Virus record (IMG/VR): IMGVR_UViG_3300036944_001324
Coordinates: 207,655 to 271,654 of that record
Length of the DNA stretch: 64,000 nt
Source of the DNA: a virus
Direction: 5' to 3' (one strand)
Shown here piece by piece: positions 8,480-16,226 of the stretch (positions within the stretch are counted from its first letter, which is position 1; each line of letters opens with the position of its first letter). Made by a program: the position numbers and the translations under genes. Below the pieces are notes generated by a model. It had not been told where the DNA came from and searched no databases. It was given only the letters and a program-made list of their open reading frames with translations.

Positions 8480-8550
8480 GGGTCAGCTTTGACGCCATAC
8501 AGGAGGACCTTTCGGGGTCCTCCTTTTATGTCGATTCTATTTTTTCTTGG
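8480..8550 (+). repeat. terminator-promoter cassette, copy 1
   Basis: About 71 bases beginning GGTCAGCTTTGAC, running through a GGAGGACC hairpin, TTTTATGTCGATTC and a T-rich tract. It is repeated almost exactly at 10018-10089. The copies differ at a few positions around CGCCATAC/CATCATAT and in the hairpin loop. Each copy is followed directly by an ATATAT-class promoter-like site. Confidence 0.85.
8502..8523 (+). terminator. hairpin terminator
   Basis: An eight-base stem, GGAGGACC/GGTCCTCC, with loop TTTCGG, followed by TTTTATGTCG and an AT-rich stretch. Part of the duplicated cassette. Confidence 0.85.
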
Positions 8551-8568
8551 TCACATATGCTTTCTGGG
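8549..8568 (+). promoter_or_regulatory. candidate phage promoter, ATATAT class
   Basis: GGTCACATATGCTTTCTGGG directly follows the terminator cassette. It matches the shared pattern A(T/C)A(T/C)AT and a downstream G. The next gene starts 86 bases further on. Confidence 0.55.
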
Positions 8569-8653
8569 AGATAGAGAGAAAAAATCTTTAAAGCATAGTT
8601 GAGTGTTGGTCGCATCAACTGTGTTCCCCTTTCACAGACTACAGGAGACAGTC

Positions 8654-8941
8654 ATGGCTACAATCGCATCCCTTATCGATACCGTGGGTAATGGTATCGG
8701 CGCCTTGAATAAGGATCTCGCATGGCGAGACTCTATTCATACGCGTGTATATGCAGCTGTCAAGGCTGACTTATACTTCCCCATCTTTAGCCACCCTAAT
8801 TCCAAGGGTGCTATGGATTGTGCTGACTTCGTTCTGCGCGGTCAGGGCGGTATCGTGGAAATCGACCATAATCGCAAGATGGCCGAACACCACGTCCAAG
8901 TGCTGGAATGCGAAATGGCTGTCAGAGCCGTCGCAGCATAA
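8654..8941 (+). CDS. hypothetical protein, 95 aa
   Basis: The start was chosen at the ATG behind AGGAGA (8643-8648), in place of an upstream in-frame codon. A small soluble protein (MATIASLIDTVGNGIG...) with no family I recognise. It sits alone between a promoter-like site and a small hairpin at 8956-8977 (ACCACTA/TAGTGGT). Confidence 0.7.
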   Translation: MATIASLIDTVGNGIGALNKDLAWRDSIHTRVYAAVKADLYFPIFSHPNSKGAMDCADFVLRGQGGIVEIDHNRKMAEHHVQVLECEMAVRAVAA

Positions 8942-9022
8942 CCAGTACAGCTCACACCACTAGAGCATATTAGTGGTATAAACTTCATTCATTTTTAACT
9001 GTCCACTTTAAGGAGTATCCTC

Positions 9023-9349
9023 ATGTTCGAATCTTTCAATGCCGATTTCTTCGGCATGTGTCTTTTGTTCGGCTTGGCTTGTCAGCTGAGTATCGAAGTC
9101 CTGGTCTTTGGTTGGGAACGAGGTTCGCGGCGGCTGAATAAGGAAATCTGGGTGGACTTGCTCAAAACCCAGAAAAACAAACGCCGCATTAGTTGCGCGT
9201 TTGTTTTGTCGTTTGCAGCTGTGTGGGTGTTTGGGTTCTTCATGTTCCCATTGGAAATAGCAGTAGCGACCTTGATTTGTAGTTTGTCTTGGGTTGTCAG
9301 CTTGTACTTCACCTACTGCGGCGGTGCTGAGTCATTCGCCGAACGCTAA
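9023..9349 (+). CDS. three-helix membrane protein
   Basis: A 108-residue protein with membrane helices near residues 10-28, 57-73 and 78-97. A basic loop (RGSRRLNKE, KNKRR) lies between helices 1 and 2, suggesting that loop is cytoplasmic. The leader TTAAGGAGTATCCTCAT (9008-9024) is repeated exactly at 10152-10168 ahead of another gene. Confidence 0.7.
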   Translation: MFESFNADFFGMCLLFGLACQLSIEVLVFGWERGSRRLNKEIWVDLLKTQKNKRRISCAFVLSFAAVWVFGFFMFPLEIAVATLICSLSWVVSLYFTYCGGAESFAER

Positions 9350-9360
9350 CTTCAGCGTTC
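9341..9360 (+). terminator. hairpin overlapping a stop codon
   Basis: The stem GAACGCT/AGCGTTC with a six-base loop includes the stop codon of the preceding membrane-protein gene. A run of six T follows ten bases later. A possible terminator, weaker than the others. Confidence 0.55.
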
Positions 9361-9439
9361 ATTCACAGCTTTTTTCCTGCCCTGCTATTAAAGGGATTAG
9401 GCATGGAATACCTCCAGCCATTTTCTAAAGGAAAAATAT

Positions 9440-10000
9440 ATGCTCGACTCTAAGACCATCGCCCGCGCCGCCGCCGAAGGGTACACACTCAGAGACGTCA
9501 TCGCAGCGGGTCGCGTTCAAGCCAAGCGTAATGTCTCGGACGGTTGCTGCCCGGGTTTTGGCAACCGCATAAACGTCAACCACCAAGAACTCGCTGAAGA
9601 AATTTACGGACACTGCCAATACGTAGGTGGCTACATCTACTCAGGCACTACTTGGCGCCTGGACAAGCAGAGGCTTGATGTTTACGGCTATAGAAACTCT
9701 AGCCGAGTGGGCGAGAGTGTCGACCCACTCCGCACACTGGAAGAACTTGTAAGAGTTCTTCAATCCGCTCCTGTCGGAGCACGTATTGAAAGTAGTCATA
9801 GCTCCATCAATAACCGTTCGTCTGAAACGCTGGTAAAAACGGCGACTGGGTGGAAATCCATTCATGCTCACGACAGCGGGTGGGAATGCGGGGAAGAATT
9901 GCACTGGCACAACTTCCACGAAGTGGCGGCCATCATGGGTGTGGCTCCATCGAACACCTTTATCGCAGTATTCGACGAAGCGCGGAAGAGGTGCTACTGA
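9440..10000 (+). CDS. hypothetical protein, 186 aa
   Basis: An AAAGGAAAAA site precedes the ATG. The N-terminus is helical (TIARAAAEGYTLRDVIAAGR) and a Cys pair lies in DGCCPGFG near residue 35. The C-terminal half has many His and Trp residues (GWKSIHAHDSGWECGEELHWHNFHE broken by charged residues), which could form a metal site. No family is recognised. Confidence 0.65.
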   Translation: MLDSKTIARAAAEGYTLRDVIAAGRVQAKRNVSDGCCPGFGNRINVNHQELAEEIYGHCQYVGGYIYSGTTWRLDKQRLDVYGYRNSSRVGESVDPLRTLEELVRVLQSAPVGARIESSHSSINNRSSETLVKTATGWKSIHAHDSGWECGEELHWHNFHEVAAIMGVAPSNTFIAVFDEARKRCY

Positions 10001-10017
10001 ATAAGAGGCTCCCGTGC

Positions 10018-10089
10018 GGGGTCAGCTTTGACATCATATAGGAGGACCCTTCGGGGTCCTCCTTTTATGTCGATTCTATTTTTTCTTGG
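10018..10089 (+). repeat. terminator-promoter cassette, copy 2
   Basis: Second copy of the 71-base element at 8480-8550. Its hairpin at 10041-10062 (GGAGGACCC/GGGTCCTCC) is one base pair longer. TTTTATGTCGATTC and the T-rich tract are identical to copy 1, and a promoter-like site follows directly. Confidence 0.85.
10041..10062 (+). terminator. hairpin terminator
   Basis: A nine-base stem, GGAGGACCC/GGGTCCTCC, followed by TTTTATGTCG. It lies inside the duplicated cassette and ends the transcript of the 186-residue protein gene. Confidence 0.85.
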
Positions 10090-10107
10090 CGATATATACC
10101 AGTTGTG
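10088..10107 (+). promoter_or_regulatory. candidate phage promoter, ATATAT class
   Basis: GGCGATATATACCAGTTGTG directly follows cassette copy 2 and matches the shared spacing of ATATAT to a downstream G. The next gene starts 63 bases later. Confidence 0.6.
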
Positions 10108-10169
10108 AGATACAGGAAGAGTGGTTCTTCCTGGTCTCTTTGTTCAAACCCTTAAGGAGTATCCTCATC

Positions 10170-10655
10170 ATGACTACAGTAAACAAATTCTCGTTCGAGA
10201 ACCAAAACCGCGCAAACAACTTGCGTGATAATATGATTGACGCCATCATTGATGCTGTCGATTTCTCTCCTTTCGCTACGGCTGGGGAGATTGTTGCTGA
10301 GTACCTGGGCAACAAGGGCTTGCGCGATTACGCGCATTCTCAAGTAGGTGGTATTGCGTATTTTGAAGGTGGTAATGCGCTGGAGCGTCTGAGTAAACTG
10401 GTGGACCCAGAACTCGTGACACAAAACTTGGCAATGTTCGCCAGTGCTCTTCGTGACGCCGACAATGCAACAGTCGCTAAAGTTGCCGCCGAAATGTCTG
10501 ATGACAATCATGACAGTTCGGAAGGTGTGTTTGGTGGGTATTTGTCGGTGAAAGGCTTCGAGGCCGAGTTGCTGGAAGTGCTGAGCACTGATGTCATCGG
10601 ATCGATTCGTAACGGTTTGATCACCAAGCAACACCAAGAAGAATTCGCCAAGTAA
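10170..10655 (+). CDS. hypothetical protein, 161 aa
   Basis: The start is set by AAGGAG in the leader repeated from 9008. A soluble, helical, acidic protein (MTTVNKFSFENQNRANNL...). No family is recognised. It stands alone between a promoter-like site and a strong terminator, so it is a monocistronic unit that could be made in quantity. Confidence 0.7.
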   Translation: MTTVNKFSFENQNRANNLRDNMIDAIIDAVDFSPFATAGEIVAEYLGNKGLRDYAHSQVGGIAYFEGGNALERLSKLVDPELVTQNLAMFASALRDADNATVAKVAAEMSDDNHDSSEGVFGGYLSVKGFEAELLEVLSTDVIGSIRNGLITKQHQEEFAK

Positions 10656-10666
10656 TTCCATCTAGG

Positions 10667-10688
10667 GGATCAGGCATCTGCCTGATCC
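10667..10688 (+). terminator. rho-independent terminator
   Basis: A nine-base stem, GGATCAGGC/GCCTGATCC, with loop ATCT, followed immediately by TTTTTCTATTTC. Confidence 0.9.
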
Positions 10689-10714
10689 TTTTTCTATTTC
10701 AATAAGGGTTTTCC

Positions 10715-11467
10715 ATGTTTTCCAAAATGAAAGTTTTGTTGGTTGTGTTGTTTGCTTCTGTTATGACTGCTTGCGGTGGTGGCGGAAGTCCTGAGGTGGA
10801 AGCTGAACTCAGTAGCTCCAAGTCGTATTCTTACGTAACTGCTTCTGTGGATGTCGTTGGTGATTCCATCTCCATTGGTGTGAATACGGAAGTGTCACCC
10901 ATCATGCGTTTGACTGAATACCGTCCTAACTGGGCGGTTGTTCACCATTCAGCTGGTGGGTTGCAACTCGACACCATGATTGCTGGTTACTCGGAACCAA
11001 CACCTGGCGCTCATCCGATCTATTTCCCGATGGGTCCTCAACTGCCATTCCCGCAAGTGCAGCGCAGCAGCCGCTATGTTGTGATTGCTTTGGGTGTGAA
11101 TGATGCTTTGAACAACAGCACGATGCAAGAGGCTGTGCGGTTTGAACACAACATGCGTTACGTTATCCGTACGTTGGTTGCAGAAAACCGTGTGCCTGTT
11201 CTCACTGGTGTTCCCAATCTGGCTGTGAACCCTGTGTTTCTGAAGCATTACAACAACGTCACGTTGATGCTGGCTCAGGAATACGGTTTGGTGCACGCTG
11301 GCTGGGGTGAAGCTTACGGGATCGAAGGCGTAGGTAGTGACGGCATCCACCCCCACCAAGGTGGCTCTGACATGCTCGCTGGTCGCCTCATCCGCGCTAT
11401 CGACCAAGCTATCGAGCTTGACAACGCTGGTGTCTACGCCAACATCCAAATGTTGGCCATGAAGTAA
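10715..11467 (+). CDS. SGNH/GDSL hydrolase lipoprotein
   Basis: A 250-residue exported lipoprotein. The signal VLLVVLFASVMTAC places the lipidated Cys at residue 20, followed by a Gly-rich linker. The mature part carries the SGNH hydrolase blocks: GDSIS with nucleophile Ser51, GVND at 127-130 (block III) and SDGIHPH with Asp209 and His212 (block V). A Gly at 81-82 could be the block II oxyanion glycine. The family removes acyl or acetyl groups from lipids, polysaccharides or peptidoglycan. Anchored in the envelope, it could alter O-acetylated surface polymers or lipids during infection; the substrate is inference. Terminators on both sides suggest independent expression. Confidence 0.85.
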   Translation: MFSKMKVLLVVLFASVMTACGGGGSPEVEAELSSSKSYSYVTASVDVVGDSISIGVNTEVSPIMRLTEYRPNWAVVHHSAGGLQLDTMIAGYSEPTPGAHPIYFPMGPQLPFPQVQRSSRYVVIALGVNDALNNSTMQEAVRFEHNMRYVIRTLVAENRVPVLTGVPNLAVNPVFLKHYNNVTLMLAQEYGLVHAGWGEAYGIEGVGSDGIHPHQGGSDMLAGRLIRAIDQAIELDNAGVYANIQMLAMK

Positions 11468-11489
11468 ATGATGATGGCTCTGAACACAT

Positions 11490-11505
11490 CCAGTCTTAGG
11501 ACTGG
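11490..11505 (+). terminator. short hairpin terminator
   Basis: CCAGTC/GACTGG with loop TTAG, followed about 20 bases later by TTCTTTTTCTTTTG. A weaker terminator between the SGNH lipoprotein and the membrane protein. Confidence 0.6.
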
Positions 11506-11542
11506 GTGTGGGCAGCTATCTTCTTTTTCTTTTGAGGTGACT

Positions 11543-11827
11543 ATGCATGGATTTGACTTGACACCGCTTTGGTGGTGGTTTGGTTTCTTGGGGATCTACA
11601 TCGTTCTTTTTGTGATGCGGAAACTACCACCTCTCAAAGACAAGCCTTTGTTGTACTACTTCTTGCTGCTCGGTAGCTACGGCTTCATTACCTTGGCGTT
11701 CTACGTAAAGTTCAACTACAACTTCACAGTGATCGCCGTGTCGTTTTTGGCGTGGTTCATCATCACTGGCTTTAAGCTCGCACTACGCGCTTATGTGAAC
11801 CATCAGGCACGGAACTATCGTCGCTAG
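11543..11827 (+). CDS. three-helix membrane protein, 94 aa
   Basis: The start was chosen behind TGAGGTGA. Helices lie near residues 8-25, 37-55 and 59-80, with the basic tail NHQARNYRR probably in the cytoplasm. No family is recognised. It is next to the SGNH lipoprotein, so it may also act at the envelope. Confidence 0.7.
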   Translation: MHGFDLTPLWWWFGFLGIYIVLFVMRKLPPLKDKPLLYYFLLLGSYGFITLAFYVKFNYNFTVIAVSFLAWFIITGFKLALRAYVNHQARNYRR

Positions 11828-11839
11828 TAAAAGAATATC

Positions 11840-11863
11840 ACCAAGAGGGTAGCACCTCTTGGT
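11840..11863 (+). terminator. hairpin terminator with TATGCCG flank
   Basis: A nine-base stem, ACCAAGAGG/CCTCTTGGT, then TTTATGCCGTCTATTTCTTTTTT. A typical member of the window's hairpin family. Confidence 0.9.
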
Positions 11864-11930
11864 TTTATGCCGTCTATTTCTTTTTTGGTTTGCTATCAGC
11901 ATCCAAGCCCTATTTAGATCAAGTTTTTTC

Positions 11931-11950
11931 AGTGATATATCATCGTTAGG
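11931..11950 (+). promoter_or_regulatory. candidate phage promoter, ATATAT class
   Basis: AGTGATATATCATCGTTAGG lies 30 bases before the MazG-like gene and behind a terminator. The ATATATCATCG core is nearly the same as that at 17051. Confidence 0.65.
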
Positions 11951-11979
11951 ATAGGTACCCACTATTGAAAGATCAATCA

Positions 11980-12354
11980 ATGTCTACATTTACTCTTCAC
12001 GGCTACCAAGTGGCCGTTGCTTCTTGGCTTCGCAAATGCTTCGGTGTACAACTGGCCGCCGATAAAGAAGAACGCAACCAGCGCTTCTTCGAAGAGGCCT
12101 GTGAGCTGGTCCAAGCCAACGGAATGAGTCAGAGTGCAGCGCACCGGCTCGTCGATTACGTCTACGGTCGTGAAGTTGGCGAAGTCTCTCAGGAGATTGC
12201 GGGCGTGATGGTTTCGTTGTCGGCTTTGGCCGAGACAGCCGGCGTTAGCGTCAGTGAGGCAGCCAATACAGAACTGGAACGCATCAATCGTCCCGAGATG
12301 ATCGTGAAGATCAACGAAAAGCAAAAGCTCAAACCGCGTTTCTTGAATCAGTAA
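11980..12354 (+). CDS. MazG-like NTP pyrophosphohydrolase
   Basis: A 124-residue all-alpha protein. RNQRFFEEACELVQA (about 28-42) carries the EExxEL metal-binding helix of the MazG/all-alpha NTP-PPase family. HRLVDYVYGREVGEVSQEIAGVMVSL then gives the second ExxQE/GDV-like helix typical of the phage subfamily. Such enzymes hydrolyse nucleoside triphosphates to monophosphates, and phage versions are proposed to tune nucleotide pools or alarmones. The gene sits at the head of a cluster behind a promoter-like site, with a HAD-fold protein next. Confidence 0.85.
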   Translation: MSTFTLHGYQVAVASWLRKCFGVQLAADKEERNQRFFEEACELVQANGMSQSAAHRLVDYVYGREVGEVSQEIAGVMVSLSALAETAGVSVSEAANTELERINRPEMIVKINEKQKLKPRFLNQ

Positions 12355-12376
12355 TAAACAAAACTAAGGAGGTCCG

Positions 12377-13255
12377 ATGAATATATCTTTAGACTGGGAT
12401 GGGACAGTTACAGCGGAATCGACTGGTTTCGCCAACTTTGTCAACGACATGAGGGCACTTGGTCACAAGGTCTATATCGTGACCATGCGGTACCCTTCGG
12501 AATGTGTTCGTGACCCCATGATGCGCAGATGGGCCCACGGTGTGGATGGAATCATCCCCACTTCGCGACGTGCGAAAAAAGAAGTTCTGGACGAGCTGAA
12601 TATTAAAGCTCATATTTACATCGACGACCATCCCGAAGCTGTGAATAAGAGCGCTGCAGAGCTTTGGGATAAGCCAAGTCCTGAAGGTACTGTTTTCATC
12701 GTTGACCAAGTCACTGGTGAGAACGTCCTGATGGAACTGGATGACCCTGAAGATGAAAGCTTGATCGATGCGATGGAAAAAGTCCGGGAAAAGCTGCTGC
12801 TTCCTCCACCCCCCAAGCTCTCGCCGGCTATTGCGGTGAACAACACCAGTTCCGTCCCATCAAGCCTGGATGGAAAGGGCTACCGTGTCAAGCTGGGTGT
12901 GTTTGGCGTCACTGGTTCCCAGGGTAACTTCATACCGCCGTTGACTGAAGAAACGTTGCAGAATAAAAAGCAATGGCCAGTTGTAGAGTCTGGCGTGTGT
13001 AGCTTGCGCGCTATGAAGGATTTCTCTATTCCGTTTGACCTGGTTGTTGGTCGCGTCAGTAACCTTACTGCAACGATGGTTGAAGGTGTGCAAGAGGTCT
13101 ACGGCGATCTGGTTGTTTTCAACAACGACAGCTTCTTGAATAAGGCGCTGCAAGAAGAAAATCTGGAGTTGCAGTTCGGACCTTACTACCTTAAGGATGC
13201 TAACGGCGTTTTCCACAGTTTGATCGGTTGGGGCGTTAGCGTCGTTACCCCTTAA
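12377..13255 (+). CDS. HAD-superfamily N-terminal domain protein
   Basis: A 292-residue protein. The first 110 residues form a small HAD phosphatase-like domain: motif I LDWDGT (Asp6, Asp8), motif II IVTMR with Thr36, a motif III Lys near 67-68, and motif IV IDDHPE (Asp83, Asp84). The remaining 160 residues, after a Pro-rich linker (LLPPPPKL), form a beta-rich domain I do not recognise. Small HADs of this type act on nucleotides or sugar phosphates. The AAGGAGG site is one of the strongest in the window. Together with the MazG-like gene it suggests nucleotide clean-up. Confidence 0.75.
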   Translation: MNISLDWDGTVTAESTGFANFVNDMRALGHKVYIVTMRYPSECVRDPMMRRWAHGVDGIIPTSRRAKKEVLDELNIKAHIYIDDHPEAVNKSAAELWDKPSPEGTVFIVDQVTGENVLMELDDPEDESLIDAMEKVREKLLLPPPPKLSPAIAVNNTSSVPSSLDGKGYRVKLGVFGVTGSQGNFIPPLTEETLQNKKQWPVVESGVCSLRAMKDFSIPFDLVVGRVSNLTATMVEGVQEVYGDLVVFNNDSFLNKALQEENLELQFGPYYLKDANGVFHSLIGWGVSVVTP

Positions 13256-13270
13256 ACTTTAACCGGCATA

Positions 13271-13295
13271 AGAGCCTTGCACGACGCAAGGCTCT
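13271..13295 (+). terminator. hairpin terminator
   Basis: A ten-base stem, AGAGCCTTGC/GCAAGGCTCT, loop ACGAC, then TGTGTATTTTTC. GGCATA precedes it, as in most of the family. Confidence 0.85.
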
Positions 13296-13330
13296 GTGTA
13301 TTTTTCATTGACAAGTAAAGGAAATTCATC

Positions 13331-13732
13331 ATGTTGATCATTCAAAACATCTCGATCAAAGACAAGGTTCTGATCGTCGGTGCCAGCAGCCGTGAGATCA
13401 TCTCCAGCAAAGCAGACTTTGTCTCTGCTCAGCCAGAACCTATCTTGGTTTTGCAACTTGACTTCGGTAACGGTGACCCACTGACGTCAATGGGCATCAC
13501 CAAGGAGTTGGTGGAAAAGCTTGATACTCCTTGCCAGGTATTTCTGGGCATCGCGCAGAACACGTGGAGTGATCTGCCGGTCACCATCAATGAGTTGAAC
13601 GTAATGATCAGCGAACTTGTCGTTAACGACGACAAAGTGGTTTTCAATAAGTACACTGGTATTCTGGCGGAAGCCAATCCATTCCACAAGTACCGTGTTG
13701 CTACGCCTGAATTCATTTCTGAACCAAATTAG
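13331..13732 (+). CDS. hypothetical protein, 133 aa
   Basis: A soluble alpha/beta protein with alternating strands (VLIVGASSREII, PILVLQLDFG). An AAAGGAAA site precedes the ATG. First gene of a dense run of small genes to 17.0 kb. No family is recognised. Confidence 0.7.
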   Translation: MLIIQNISIKDKVLIVGASSREIISSKADFVSAQPEPILVLQLDFGNGDPLTSMGITKELVEKLDTPCQVFLGIAQNTWSDLPVTINELNVMISELVVNDDKVVFNKYTGILAEANPFHKYRVATPEFISEPN

Positions 13733-13740
13733 GAGTAGTC

Positions 13741-13965
13741 ATGGAAGCGTTTGTTTTGGTCTGGATGATTGCGGTTGGTAACTCAACGAACACCAACACC
13801 TACAAGGTGGACTCAGGCACTGCCCCCTTCCCATCCGAGGTAGCTTGCCTGACAGCCCAAAAGAACATACTGACTGACATGGATAAATACAACAAAATGA
13901 CTGAACGCAAATTCAGTATCCACGTCATTTCCATGGACTGTTACGGAAATAAGAGGACCAAGTAA
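13741..13965 (+). CDS. hypothetical small protein, 74 aa
   Basis: AGGAG precedes the ATG. The first residues are hydrophobic (EAFVLVWMIAVGN) and may be a signal or anchor. Two Cys (ACLTAQ, MDCYGN) could form a disulfide if exported. The stop shares an A with the next ATG (TAATG). Confidence 0.6.
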   Translation: MEAFVLVWMIAVGNSTNTNTYKVDSGTAPFPSEVACLTAQKNILTDMDKYNKMTERKFSIHVISMDCYGNKRTK

Positions 13966-14348
13966 TGAGCACGCAAAATTCTGTCACTTTGTCTGCTGAA
14001 GAAGCCAGGGTTGTCTTTGTGCAACACGTAGCTGGTGTTGTCGAATACTGGGAAAACGAAAAGGGTTCACTCACCAACCGTGAAAGACTCGAAGGTGTAG
14101 CATTCAGTATTCTCACTGCCTTGGATGGTAGTGGATTAACGATGCCGCCTTTTACCGTACGACCCATTCCTGACGAAAAAGGCGGTTTTGATTTCTTTGG
14201 AACTGTCTGGCCGGATAAAGACCTCGGTGGAGGTCTGCACGATATCTTTGATCGGGAGCTTAAAAAGAAACCGGAAGAAAGAACCGAGCTGCAGGGTGTT
14301 CTGAAAAGATTCCGGGCCGAGATGGATAACTTTCGCGAAACGCTGTAA
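13965..14348 (+). CDS. hypothetical protein, 127 aa
   Basis: Coupled to the previous gene by TAATG. A soluble protein with a helical N-terminal half and a charged C-terminus (DRELKKKPEERTELQG). The pattern GVAFSILTALDGSG followed by acidic residues resembles small phage proteins of unknown role. No firm family. Confidence 0.7.
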   Translation: MSTQNSVTLSAEEARVVFVQHVAGVVEYWENEKGSLTNRERLEGVAFSILTALDGSGLTMPPFTVRPIPDEKGGFDFFGTVWPDKDLGGGLHDIFDRELKKKPEERTELQGVLKRFRAEMDNFRETL

Positions 14349-14363
14349 CTAGGAAAAGTCAAA

Positions 14364-14846
14364 ATGAACATAGCCAAACTGCACCGCGTCTACCCTCTGA
14401 CGAACGTTTTTATCAACGACGGTTGTCTTACGCTGGAGTCAACCTATCGGATGCGTTTCAATCGTACTTCGGGAAGTCTGGATCTTCCCGATTACGACGT
14501 AACACCGTCCACAAAACAGTTGCGTCTGAACCTGGAGCCCATCGGTGACAACGAAGTACTGGTTGTTGTTGACACCTCTAACAGACAGCTGGCGGGTATT
14601 GAGGGTTTCTACGGGTTTTGCTTTTCGGTTGATCTTTCTGCAATCACTGAAGAACAATGCAAAATCTTGTTCAGTATCTCTCATGGCGGGAAATACCCCT
14701 CAGTTCTTGCAAAGTTCGGATACAAAAGTGTCCAACTGGTCGTGCACGAAATCCATGAAAAGGATTCTGGTGTTGATTACAACAGCCGGATCTGCACAAT
14801 CAGCAACAACGCATATATCGCATTCATAGGTGCTTCAAATGGCTGA
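14364..14846 (+). CDS. hypothetical protein, 160 aa
   Basis: Beta-rich soluble protein without signal or membrane segments. The next gene's ATG lies inside its last codons (ATGGCTGA), implying coupling. No family is recognised. Confidence 0.7.
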   Translation: MNIAKLHRVYPLTNVFINDGCLTLESTYRMRFNRTSGSLDLPDYDVTPSTKQLRLNLEPIGDNEVLVVVDTSNRQLAGIEGFYGFCFSVDLSAITEEQCKILFSISHGGKYPSVLAKFGYKSVQLVVHEIHEKDSGVDYNSRICTISNNAYIAFIGASNG

Positions 14847-15060
14847 AAAGAATAAGGCTGATATGCCGCAAATTCAACCAGTCGAACGCAATGAATTGCT
14901 CGAAGCTCTTAGCGAGATGGTTCGCAAGGGTGAGCCGGTTAATATTCACGAGGCCATTGCAGTGGCTGAATACCAATCACGGTTTCAGCAAGCACGTGAA
15001 GCCAAGAAGACCCAGACCCTCTGGGGTCGTTTCTTGGCGTTCTTCAATCACCAGAAATAA
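14839..15060 (+). CDS. hypothetical small helical protein, 73 aa
   Basis: Mostly helical and charged (NELLEALSEMVRKGEP, RFQQAREAKKTQ). The ATG at 14839 is preferred to a GTG three codons earlier because of AGGTG spacing. Ends WGRFLAFFNHQK, an amphipathic tail. No family is recognised. Confidence 0.6.
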   Translation: MAEKNKADMPQIQPVERNELLEALSEMVRKGEPVNIHEAIAVAEYQSRFQQAREAKKTQTLWGRFLAFFNHQK

Positions 15061-15072
15061 CAAGGACAAGAC

Positions 15073-15486
15073 ATGAGAAACGTTGTAATGAGAAGGCTTG
15101 GTAAAGAAGGTATGTCCAACTTGCGGACATACTGGAACCATTCTGACTTCCCTTCTGTATTGAAACAAGTGCAAAAGGACTTTCTGGACATGACAGCCAT
15201 GAAGTCCGTGAGCGGCAAACCGTACGTTGTACTGTGTCTGTTGTTCATCCATGCCATTCAAAAACTGATCGCGTTTGAGGCTGGCAAAGACGTCGATGAG
15301 TGTTTGCTGCATGAAGCAGTGGCTATCGCTGTTTACGTCACGTCTGTAAAACCAAGATCCGTTACACCTAATCGGTACTACACGTTGGTAACGACAATGA
15401 TGGATCTGCAACGACACGATGAAACTTTCAACAAACTCATCGATGCTTTTCTAACCTGGGATGAAACTGAAGGAAGAAGACCGTGA
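15073..15486 (+). CDS. hypothetical protein, paralogue of 15822
   Basis: A 137-residue helical protein. Residues 20-90 align with the product of 15822-16226: YWNHSDFPSVLKQVQKDFLD matches YWTRPVFQSLLRDVRKDFLE, and LLHEAVAIAVYV matches LLYEAIGIGGFY. The shared region is mainly helices with conserved hydrophobic faces. Function unknown; a local duplication is the likely origin. Confidence 0.75.
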   Translation: MRNVVMRRLGKEGMSNLRTYWNHSDFPSVLKQVQKDFLDMTAMKSVSGKPYVVLCLLFIHAIQKLIAFEAGKDVDECLLHEAVAIAVYVTSVKPRSVTPNRYYTLVTTMMDLQRHDETFNKLIDAFLTWDETEGRRP

Positions 15487-15553
15487 AACACAAGGGCTGA
15501 ACGCGAATAAGTCGTTCTATTCCATATACAACATCTGTTTCAACTACTGAACA

Positions 15554-15799
15554 ATGTCGACTGAAAACAAAGAAAAGCGTTTTATCGCTGGAAGCAGATC
15601 TGAGTTTTTTAACGGTCTTCAAGGACCGTCAGTATTTTATCCGTTAAAGCAACACATCGTGAGAGAGAATCTCACGATCGTTGAGCAGGAGAACAGACTA
15701 ATACTCAGAGCAAGAGATGCTACTGGCGGTTACTACAGTGGGGACGACTTCACGATGTACGTCGGAAAGCCGTATAAAGGTACCGTTGGCGATAGCTAA
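15554..15799 (+). CDS. hypothetical small protein, 81 aa
   Basis: Lies between the two paralogues. There is no clear ribosome site before the ATG. Basic start (STENKEKRFIAGSRSEF), then beta-type segments. Plausible as coding because it fills a 330-base gap with a good frame, but the start is uncertain. Confidence 0.5.
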   Translation: MSTENKEKRFIAGSRSEFFNGLQGPSVFYPLKQHIVRENLTIVEQENRLILRARDATGGYYSGDDFTMYVGKPYKGTVGDS

Positions 15800-15821
15800 A
15801 CAAACACGAGGAAAACAAAAC

Positions 15822-16226
15822 ATGAGAAAAGAAGCAGTTGATAAAAACTTTGGCTCGGCCCTGGAGGCATATTGGACCAGGCCTGTATTCCAGTCTTTAC
15901 TTCGAGATGTTCGCAAAGACTTCCTCGAAGCGACAGGTCTATCTACCCTTGCCGGCGTACCTTTCGTAGTTGCGTGCCTTTTGTTGGCTTCAACCATGGA
16001 TCGTCTGGCCGCCGGGTACAGTGGATCATCAACCCGTGATGATAGCCTGCTGTACGAAGCTATCGGCATTGGTGGTTTCTACTGGGGCGGTAACCCACGG
16101 CACCCACAAGGGACACGCTATGGTTCGTTGGTATATGCTGTCAGCTCTGCGCAGTCTGCTAACAAGGATTTCCGGGCGTTTTGTGACTCTTTCATTGCTG
16201 AAGTCTTTCAGGACATAAAACCATGA
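15822..16226 (+). CDS. hypothetical protein, paralogue of 15073
   Basis: A 134-residue protein starting behind GAGGAAAA. It shares the YW..-F..(L/V)-.V.KDFL core and the LL.EA.-I pattern with the 15073 product. The stop overlaps the next start (ATGA). No family is recognised. Confidence 0.75.
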   Translation: MRKEAVDKNFGSALEAYWTRPVFQSLLRDVRKDFLEATGLSTLAGVPFVVACLLLASTMDRLAAGYSGSSTRDDSLLYEAIGIGGFYWGGNPRHPQGTRYGSLVYAVSSAQSANKDFRAFCDSFIAEVFQDIKP

